DNA of 64,000 nucleotides, taken from positions 806,001 to 870,000 of the forward strand of contig JAFIRS010000222.1 of NCBI GenBank assembly GCA_018342105.1, written 5' to 3'. Position 1 is the first letter of the stretch. Each line of letters begins with the position of its first letter. The notes beneath the pieces were generated by a model that was given only the letters and a program-made list of their open reading frames with translations, ran no database searches and was not told the origin of the DNA. Below are positions 55,641-64,000 of the stretch, piece by piece. Both the position numbers and the translations under genes were made by a program. This DNA comes from Gonioctena quinquepunctata. Taxonomy: Eukaryota > Arthropoda > Insecta > Coleoptera > Chrysomelidae.

Positions 55641-56819
55641 AAAAATGTCTCCCTTCATTAAAGTCTTTCTATAATCCTCGGAAATATATTTATGTATCGA
55701 TTCTAGATTATTATTTTCTATTCATCATGACAACATTCAGTAAAACATTTGAGATATCTTTTACAAAAAAGTTAATCAAGAATTAGAGTCACCGAGTTAC
55801 TCTAGTAAGACAGACAAATCGGTTAGCAGATTTTAGTTAACTAGAATGAGTTTGATGTTGTAATAATTCCATTGGTTGTGGGATACACTAGGTGTTGAAG
55901 ACATTTTTTTAATAACTACAATTTCATGTTTTTATCAAATCCCACCAGCATAAAAACAAACGCACAGTACCTAACGCCTCATATAATTTTCCTGGTTAAT
56001 TATTCAAGTTAAAAAATATCATAAAAATAGTTATTTTATTAGAATTTCATCTGAATTCTTGACATTTTCCGTTTTATTCGTTGACTAGGTGATGAAACAT
56101 TTTGCAAATATTTTCAAAAGTGAATGAGATTCAGGATTCTGGCTTGAAAACACTGATAGTATGAAACTTTATTTGTATATTACTAATACCTTTTTTTTAG
56201 TTTTAAAGGGTAAACACATTGAATAAGAAAAATTGATACTACTCTGGAACCTTCCTTCATAGTTCTTTCAGGTTAAAAAAATCACATGGAATAAATCTAA
56301 CAGTATCCTTTTCCAAATAAAAAAGAAAGCAGCCGACAAATAAAAGTGATGCATGGGCATAAAAGCAATTCATAAAATACTTACACATTGTATGTGAAAG
56401 TAAATCGAAGAAGATGGAACAAATGTGATACTGTACCCTGAGTACAAATCTGAGAGAAACTGCTCAATAGTAGTTATGAAAAAATAAGTTTTTTTTTTAC
56501 TTTGATTCAAGGAATTGTAAAAACACCAGTATTTCTTAAGAGTTCGTTTGAATTTGGTTAATGCTCCTGATATGTTCATCTAACAAGATATCTATTTCAA
56601 TTGCAAATTATTCTGAACCGATCCATAGAATAGAAATGTACCTTAAATAACATACAAAGTTCAAAAGGTAAGTCAGACAAAGAATTGATACAATTAGGTG
56701 TAAATAGTGTGTGTGTACAGATAAATGGAAAAAAAATATAAAAATATATGAATAGAATAATATGATAAAAGATTTACAGTATACATAATTTATGTGCAGT
56801 TAATACTCAGCAAACATGC
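55641..56819. other. No gene recognised
   Basis: AT-rich. A minus-strand frame at 56579-56370 ends near a GTAAGT site but has no recognisable features. The right part is the 3' trailer of the next minus-strand RT. Confidence 0.35.
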
Positions 56820-58411
56820 TTATATATCATCAGGAGACAAAAATTCCTTGATGGAGTAAAAAGGATTTTGTTGGAAGAATGATTTCACACCATTCTTGAA
56901 TGAAATGTAGGTGGGTTTTGATTTGATGTCATCTGGTAGAGCGTTATAAAAAACAATGCATTTATATACGGGAGATTTGCGAAACATAGATGTTTTGTGA
57001 AGAGGTAAACGGAGATTTTTGGTCCTTGTGTTATAGTCATGAATATCAGATTGTTGTTGAAAAGTGTTGAAATATTTCCTGGTAAAGTTAACGCACTTCA
57101 TGATGTAAATAGAAGGGACAGTTAAAATTGAGTATTTCATGAATGTTTCTCTACAACTTGCACGATAGTCTAGGTTGAAAATTAATCTCATTAATCTCTT
57201 TTGTGCTATAAGAACTCTATTAAGATCCTTGGCACAACCCCAAGACATTATATTATATGATGACAGTAAGCGAGTGCATAATATAGGTTTATCAGAGTTC
57301 TCTCAATAACGTATGATTTCCTTTGAAGAATTCCATGAAAAGCTTCGTTTAAATTGTTGCATACGTGTTTTATGTGATTATTAAAGCTCAAATCGGAGTC
57401 GAGCCAGGTACCTAGAAGTTTAGCACTGGTTGTAAAAGGAAATTGTTCTTGTATTAACTTTGGGATCATTTTATGAAGATGAAAATTTACACATATAATT
57501 TTTTCATTGTTCAATATTAAAGAGTTTTTGTTGCACCAGATCTCCATTTCCTTGGATGTTTTAGGAATTTTGGTTTGAACTTCTTCAAGAGACTTGCCAG
57601 AAACTGTAATTGTTGTGTCATCGGCAAACATTGTAACTATACCTTCGTTAATAAAGTTTGGTAAGTCGTTCACAAACAGTAGGAACAATAGCGGTCCCAA
57701 GACCGAACCCTGAGGAACTCCTAGTGAAGCCGGGAATTCTTCTGAGAGTTCGTTGTTAATTTTTACAACAAGTAGTCGATTTTGTAGGTAAGATTCAATC
57801 CAATTTAGTAAGATACCCCTTATACCAAGGGTGTATAATTTTTTCAATATAAATTCAGAATTTAAGCTATCGAAAGCCTTAGACAGGTCGAAGAGAAGGG
57901 AGACGACATAATTGCCTCTGTCAAGTTCCATGTAAACATAATCCATGAGTTGGTTAGTAGCAGTTTCCACTGACTTATTCTTTCTGAACCCATGTTGGCT
58001 CGCAGTAAGAATATTATATTTATCATTGAAATCCGTAATTATGTTGTAGACGCATCTCTCAAGAATTTTGGAAATCTCAGAGAGCAGTGAAATTTGACGG
58101 TAATTCTCAATATTAGCTGTGTTTCCTTTTTTATATAAGGGAAAGATGATTGCTAATTTGAATATATCTGGAAAGGTACCTGATTCCAAGGATAAATTTA
58201 TCATGCAAGTCAAAGGAGGTACGATAATATATGGTATTGTTTTTAAGAGTTTAGAAGAAATTTCATCAAATCCCGATGTTTTTTTATTTTTTATCTTCAA
58301 AATTATCCTGGCTACATCACTTTCTGCAATATAAGGGATGAATATTGAATTTTGTACATGACGTGCTACTGTACAGGAGCATGATGATTTATCACCAAAG
58401 TGTTCCACCAC
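56820..58411 (-). pseudogene. Reverse transcriptase ORF of a CR1/Jockey-type element, nearly intact
   Basis: A 387-codon frame (58411-57248) has KTSGFDEISSKLLK (residues about 45-58), YRQISLLSEISKILE (104-118), SQHGFRKNKS (138-147), FDLSKAFDSLN with catalytic Asp (174-184), GVPQGSVLGPLLFLLFVNDL (231-250) and FADDTT (262-267). A frame change at about 57.25 kb leads into 142 codons of C-terminus (QKRLMRLIFNLDYRASCRET..., DYNTRTKNLRLP). Both catalytic motifs are intact; only one break is visible. The endonuclease is missing, so the copy is 5' truncated. It would act in target-primed reverse transcription. Confidence 0.85.
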
Positions 58412-58989
58412 AGTATCATGGCATACATAAGCTCACTTGCCAACCTTGAAAAATCATTAATTTTCTTGTTTTTTAACCAGTCCAAACTATTTGTGTAGGT
58501 GTTATTTTTTTATTTCTTTAAACAGATTCAGAACCACAATATCACATTTAAGGTAAGCAACAGACAATAAGTCACACAGCTGTTGCAAGTGTTTCTCCTT
58601 TCTGTTTCACGAACCTAAGTAGCCTAAATACAGACGAAGGTGTAACTCCAGGTATTCTACTGGCTGCTGCAATCTGAAAACAAAAAATATTTTGAAAATA
58701 ATTACTCTTCCTTCTCATGGTAGGCAATAAACTTCCAACTACCAGATTTATATTAGACTTTTAGTGTTCTGTACTGAAAAAGTGAAAACAGACTACCAAT
58801 GATCTCACCTTCGTGATTGTTTGTCTGTATTTTTCTGTACTTACAGATACATCTCACTATTCTATCTCAGAATTATATCTCGAATTTGGTCGTTGAGAAA
58901 TTTATCTTTGCTAATGTATTTTTTTTGGGCTTCGCCTGCCATGTTCATTAGCCATTTTTCTCGCCTCTAAAACTCCATGTTTATAAAAA

Positions 58990-59500
58990 ATCAAAACTTC
59001 CGTATTAGGCCAATAGCGTACATGAAATGAATCAATCTCTGGATATTTTTAATATCATCATTGAGAACTTGGGATATATTTTTTGGAATCGTGAGGTCCC
59101 TGATGCTATCCTCATATAGCACACATTCTTTGAAAATGTGCTGCACAGAGAGTGGTTTTTCACGTACTGTATATCCCTGGTAGTCCTTCACCCGTCAGGA
59201 GTGAGGATGATGCCAGAGTGTGTCCAATACGTAGCCTGGTGATTGCTACCTTTTCTCTCCCTTTCAGATTAGAAGAAAATCTCCAAGGCCCAACCTCGGG
59301 TTTGATCGACTTCAGTTTTGCATCATTTTGGTGGACATATCTATGTATCTCAGCGCTTGCCATATCTCAGAGTTCTGCTATGAGTATAGCGGCAGTCACC
59401 GGAAGTGTCCAAGAGTGTGTGAATCCATTCACAGTGAAAGCACATCCCACAGCATGTTCCATTTTGGAGCATCGGTGTACATTATATTATTATTTCTCAT
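58990..59500 (-). pseudogene. RNase H and C-terminal tail of an I/R1/LOA-type element
   Basis: About 59.49-59.36 kb reads TDAPKMEHAVGCAFTVNGFT and LPVTAAILIAEL, an RNase H domain start. It then jumps to LKGREKVAITRLRIGHTLAS (59.26 kb) and QHIFKECVLYEDSIRDL (59.13 kb), the C-terminal tail. Part of RNase H is deleted. It may belong with the fragments at 25.9-27.6 kb and 33.3-34.0 kb as one family. Confidence 0.75.
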
Positions 59501-59929
59501 ATTCTGGAAAGCTATGATTGCAATGCGGGGTTTTTAACTATGATCACAAAGCAGGATATATTAAGACAAGTACAGGTCCTTTAGACATGTACATCCCTTG
59601 AAGTTCGAAGTAGAATTAGGTTTGTAAGAATTCCACATTCTGTACATAAGATAGCTACATAGATAGTTTGTAGATGTTCCAAAAATAAATTTTCACATAC
59701 GTCACTAAATAGTAAAGACAAGTGTTTTTCTTTAATCTAGGATACTTGGATCTATCACAGTTTAAATACATTGCCCTATCCAAGTTTAAGTTTATGAAAT
59801 TAAAATTCAAGATTCAGATTTTAAAACCTAAAGTGCTAACTATTATTGTTATAGAATTGAAATGATAAGTATTGAATTCTAAATCATTTGACAAACTATC
59901 ACATATTACAATTTAAAAACACTAAAGAC
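59501..59929. other. No gene recognised; trailer of the following minus-strand element
   Basis: AT-rich DNA without frames of note. Confidence 0.4.
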
Positions 59930-60734
59930 ATTTTACACTTTAAAATTTACATTGTTAATATCACACGTCATAAATTCAGATTCTGAATTAATAACATTTT
60001 GAATAAAATAGTTTTTCATTGATTTTTTTAAATTTGTAATTGGTAGACCTCTAATGTTACATGGGAGTTTGTTAAAGTAATGCACTCCTGTAAAATTAGG
60101 ACTGGCTTCATTTTTCTTTAGTCGACAGAAGTTATGGATGTCGCGTTGTGTGATAAAGTTTCCCTCATTTTCTTTGATGTAGACAACGCACGCATAAATA
60201 TAAGTTGCAGGAAAAGTCAAAATATTCAGGTCTCTGAAGGCTTTTGTGCAGTCTTCAGGGTATTGAAGGTTGGCCAAAATTTGAATTGCCCTTCGTTGAA
60301 GTGCAAATATTCTGCTAGTAGTGTTTGCCTTTCACCATGCTATGATGCCATAGGTCATAGTTGAATGAAAAAGTGTATGGTAAGCATTCTTGAGGGTGTC
60401 CGGGGAGACAGATCCAGCTAGATTTCTCAGTAAGAAGATTGTGCTGCTTAATTTTTTTCATATCTTTCCAGAATGAATATCTCACTTAAATTTTGGATCA
60501 AAGTGAATGCCCAAAAATTAGACAGATTCTTCTTGGCTCTTAGTACCATAAATTTCTCTAAGAGCAAATACAATTTTTTGTGTTTTGTCCAGGTTAAGCG
60601 ACAATTTGTTTGTATCGAACCAAGCTTTCGCCCTCATCTGCGCCTCCAATGCCTTCAGCTCAGCTACCTTCCGACAAACATCATGAGTATTTGTGGTTGC
60701 AAAGTCTAATAAACTTGTGTCCGGAAATGCTTTG
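59930..60734 (-). pseudogene. CR1-like RT, 3' half, split from its 5' half by a mariner element
   Basis: PDTSLLDFATTNTHDVCRKV, KLSLNLDKTQKIVFALRE (60.7-60.52 kb) and, after stops, DCTKAFRDLNILTFPATYIY and VHYFNKLPCNIRGLP (60277-59933). The sequence resumes after the transposon at 63411 with the upstream RT motifs. Stops and frame changes. Confidence 0.75.
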
Positions 60735-63310
60735 TTTCGGAGATACAGGGTGTTGAAATTAAATTTTTTTGTTCGCTTTTTAAAAATAACTTTTGCAAAA
60801 AATAAGTAATTTGCACGAAATTTGGTACCCGGGGTTTTTTTGACGTGGGAAATCATAATTTCGTATTAATTTTCATGTAACATCTAGAGGGCGCTGCGTA
60901 CGCTGTCATTATTTATTTCAAATTGCCCTAACATTTTTGACAGTAAACTTTTGGTACTTTTCATGAAAAAACCTTATTACCACACCTTTTCCAAGTAAAA
61001 AAGGTACACTTCCTCAACAACGCTGGAGGTAATCGTTTTCGAGATATTTACAATTTTCTATATCGATGCATGTTACTTAGCTCTTAGGGCGCTAAGTGAC
61101 GTTGCTGAGAACATTACAAAAACTAAGTATGTGGTAGGTCTCGTCAAAATAAACTACTTTTTTCCTATGAAATGTTTATCGAAAAATGATTTGTTTTCGA
61201 GATACAAATTGTTGAAATTTTTCAAAACATGGTTGGTTTTTGTCATAAGTTTTTTGCAACTGCAGTTATTTTCATTAAACTTTAAACACAGACTTCTTTC
61301 TAACTGAGCATTATCAAACTGCTTAATCAATCCAAATTAAAAAAATTTGTCAGGTTTAATTATTCAATTAGAAAGTGCTACATTTCGGAGTTTGTAAAAA
61401 AACAATTCGGAGAAGTACTATGTTATTTATTAGGCAATTAAACATATAAAAATTGAACGATACAACTATTACAACAACTGTTCGAAGTGACGACCCCCCA
61501 ACAGTAATACAAGCTTCTGCTCTCCTCATCAAAGAATTCCGCACCCGTTGAAAAATGCCGGTAGTGTTTCTTATTGTTTCGCAGCAAGCTATGATGCGAT
61601 CCCTTAACATTTCCTCGTTTCCAATGGGGCTAGCATAAACTAGTGATTTTAGGTGTCCCCAAAAGAAAAAATCGACGGGATTGACATCCGGTGACCTCGG
61701 GGGCCAATGCTGAGTGCCTCCTCTTCCTATCCATCGTTGGGGATATGCTACGTCTAAGAAATTTCTTGCCATCAGACTAAAATGAGCAGGGACTCCATCG
61801 TGCATAAACCAAGAGTAATTTTGGAGACCAATGGGAACATCATCCATAAACTGGGGAAGCTCGTGTTCCAAAAAATTTTGGTAAGCATCTCCATTCAAAC
61901 GTAAGGGAAGAAAATAGGGCCCAATTAAATAATCCCCAATTATGCCTACCCATACATTAAAAGAGAATATGTCTTGGAAATGAGTTTGCCTTATCGCATG
62001 TGGGTTATCTTCCACCCAGATGTGGTTGTTATGGAAGTTCATGATACCATTTCTTGAAAAATTAGCCTCATCTGTGAAGAGGATTTTCGATAAAATTTGG
62101 GGATGTTGTTCGACTTTTCTTTGAAGCCATTGAGCAAATTCGATACGTGGTTGAAAATCATGTAGCGTAAGTGCCTGGACACGCTGAATATGATAAGGAT
62201 ATAATTGCTGTTCCTTTAAAATTCTGTAAACAATCATGTGACTCAAATTTAAAGTTTGACTAATTTTTCTTGTACTTATCTCTGGATGTTCACCAATTTC
62301 TTCGAGAACCGCCTCCTCCAATTCCACAGTTCTTGTAGTCCGTGGCCGTCCTACTGCAGAATTTCTTTCAAAGCTTCCAGATTTGGAAAAGATTAGCAAA
62401 TGTCGCTGCACAAGGAGTGACGCGTTGGTGATACCTTTCCTGATAGATGCGTCTGGCCTCGGTTGAATTTCCGTCAGCCAAGCCGTATGCAAAAACCATA
62501 TCAGCCATTTCAGCATTCGTAAAGTCGGGCATCGTACCAAAAAATCACTTTATAAACTCCGAACTGTGATTTTGTCAATGAATAGTTAAAAATGTGACAT
62601 CGAACTTCTAGTTTTATAAACGAACGTTCATAGCCTACTCGATTTAATTAACTTAATTTGCAAGTGGAGAGTGACAAAAATTATTGAAATCAAATTTGGC
62701 TATACTGATTAAGCACTTTGATAATGCTCAGTTTAGAAGAAGTCTGTTCGGGTATACTGCGAAAAAAGTTTGATGAAAATAACTAAAATTGTAAAAAACT
62801 TATGACAAAAACCAACCATGTTTTGAAAAATGTCAACAATCTGTATCTCGAAAACAAATCATTTTTCGATAAACATTTCATAGGAAAAAAGTAGTTTATT
62901 TTGACGGACCTACCACATACTTAGTTTTTGTAATGTTCTCAGCAACTTCACTTAGCGCCCTAGGAGCTAAGTAACATGCATCGATATAGAAAATTGTAAA
63001 TATCTCGAAAACGATCACCTCCAGCGTTGTTGAGGAAGTGTACCTTTTTTACTTGGAAAAGGTGTGGGAATAAGGTTTTTTCATGAAAAGTACCAAAAGT
63101 TTACTGTCAAAAATGTTAGGGCAATTTGAAATGAATAATGACAGCGTACGCAGCGCCCTCTAGATGTTACATGAAAATTAATACGAAATTATGATTTCCC
63201 ACGTCAAAAAAACCCCGGGTACCAAATTTCGTGCAAATAACTTATTTTTTGCAAGTTATTTTTAAAAAGCAAACAAAAAAATTTAATTTCAACACCCTGT
63301 ATCTCCGAAA
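60735..63310 (-). mobile_element. Mariner-type (IS630-Tc1-mariner) transposon with ~595-bp TIRs
   Basis: 60735-61330 and 62706-63310 are inverted copies at over 90% identity by eye, ending TTTCGGAGATACAGGGTGTT. They contain matched blocks such as GAGGGCGCTGCGTACGCTGT and AACAACGCTGGAGGT. A single transposase gene lies between them on the minus strand. The element lies inside a CR1-like RT. TA next to CAGGG could be the target duplication, but the inverted match runs 11 bp further out, so the true end is uncertain. Confidence 0.85.
61368..62533 (-). pseudogene. Mariner-type transposase with one frameshift
   Basis: The best start is ATG 62533 (MPDFTNAEMADMVFAYGLAD ...YQERYHQRVTP), a typical N-terminus. 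It shifts frame near 62.38 kb into the long frame that has VGRPRTTRTVELEEAVLEEI (helix-turn-helix linker), ILFTDEANF (first Asp), SWFMHDGVPAHF (second Asp) and HWPPRSPDVNPVDFFFWGHL (third Asp). By hand count 36 residues lie between the second and third Asp. The catalytic triad is present and only the one shift is seen, so the copy is recent. The 13.2-kb and 23.5-kb remnants are relatives. Confidence 0.85.
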
Positions 63311-63410
63311 TGAATCATTTTACAGTTTATATAGACTTTTTTTCTTAAAATTGTCTCAGGAATACGTCACTTGAATATTTTAACGTACTTATGTTACACC
63401 CTGTATATCG

Positions 63411-64000
63411 GAAACAGGATAGGCCCCTGAGGAACTCCTAGTCTCATCACTCTCTCCGCTGACATGGTGTCGCCCACTTTGAAATGCTGTGGTCGCTCTT
63501 GAAGATAGAATTCAATTAGATCTACACTATTCTTTTGAAACTTATAATAATTTAGCTTTTTAGCAGAATCTCATGGGAGACGCAGTCAAGGGCTTTGCTT
63601 AGGTCAAAAAACTGAGTTATATTGTAGTTACCCTCATCAAAGTGTGTAACACTTACACTGCACACTGCAATCCTTATTGAAAGAGGGTAGAGTTTCTATG
63701 AAAAAGCGCAGATCATTGAACTTTTTTATTTCATTATTTAGCTCAAAATTATATTACTTTGTGGTGGTTTTTTCTTTCAGCTTCTTTCGTAGTTGATAGT
63801 ATTCTTCCTAATCTTAGTGTGTGCAAAGAGGTATCCAGTCATAGATAACTCTTTGCTGAAACTTGCCATCCTGTTCAGGCAGGGTGAAAATACAAAATTG
63901 CATAGAAATTATATTTTTATAGCCCGAATTTAGAATAGGATAATTTTGTTATTGATAATAGAAAGTGGGATGTTGTAAGCTGATACAATATAAATGATGG
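63411..64000 (-). pseudogene. CR1-like RT, 5' half (motif A to PQG), running off the window
   Basis: On the minus strand about 63.62-63.42 kb reads FDLSKA.DCVSHEILL, FYLQERPQHFKVGDT and MRLGVPQGPILF. It stops where the transposon sequence begins (ACAGGGTGTAACAT at about 63.40 kb) and continues after it at 60734 with the FADDT-equivalent PDTSLLDF. About 20 codons seem to be missing at the junction. Confidence 0.65.

Noticed and set aside
1..64000. CRISPR arrays, tRNA or rRNA genes, bacterial operons
   Set aside because: None seen; the repeats are tandem or inverted transposon repeats and the coding content is eukaryotic.

Overview
The window reads as AT-rich nuclear DNA of an insect, at least of an arthropod. 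It is mostly layered transposable elements around one recognisable host gene. The evidence for this is CR1/Jockey-group and RNase-H-bearing non-LTR retrotransposons, a BEL/Pao LTR element, a Penelope-like element (PLE), long-TIR Tc1/mariner-type transposons, many small inverted-repeat elements, (TA)n tracts, and spliced exons of an axonemal dynein heavy chain. I see no tRNA, rRNA or prokaryotic-type operon. The species cannot be named from this sequence.

Layout. 1-10 kb: the 3' end of a CR1-like retrotransposon, then a series of foldback/MITE-like inverted repeats (2.1, 4.7-5.8, 5.9-7.0, 9.5-10.0 kb) and a few orphan exon-like segments. 10.58-11.78 kb: a (TA)n-bounded array of a ~338-bp repeat that carries a complete type I hammerhead ribozyme, i.e. 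a metazoan retrozyme. 12.7-14.6 kb: decayed mariner and piggyBac-like ends. 14.58-22.82 kb: a second retrozyme fragment directly against a PLE on the minus strand (RT plus GIY-YIG, flanked by direct pseudo-LTRs), which is split by a 4.7-kb CR1-like element on the plus strand. 23.2-25.3 kb: a decayed mariner-type element holding a nested non-LTR fragment.

25.4-43.1 kb: the 5' end of an axonemal dynein heavy chain gene on the minus strand. Three phase-compatible exons (42.9, 31.6-31.9 and 25.4-25.5 kb) are separated by long introns filled with transposons. One of these is a 1.57-kb near-perfect palindrome at 34.9-36.5 kb. X-box-like RFX sites lie just upstream of the first ATG, as expected for a ciliary gene.

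44-64 kb: non-LTR fragments on both strands, G/C homopolymer clusters, a BEL/Pao remnant in which integrase-LTR-gag are arranged around a single LTR, a nearly intact RT ORF at 56.8-58.4 kb, and a nearly complete mariner-type transposon (60.7-63.3 kb) with ~595-bp TIRs inserted into a further RT.

The most interesting system is the retrozyme together with the PLE. Both are bounded by (TA)n and one retrozyme fragment abuts the PLE. The retrozyme has a full self-cleaving fold, and the PLE pseudo-LTRs carry a hammerhead-like core. This fits the idea that small circular ribozyme RNAs are mobilised by PLE machinery. All coordinates, frames and pairings were worked out by eye and not confirmed by database search.
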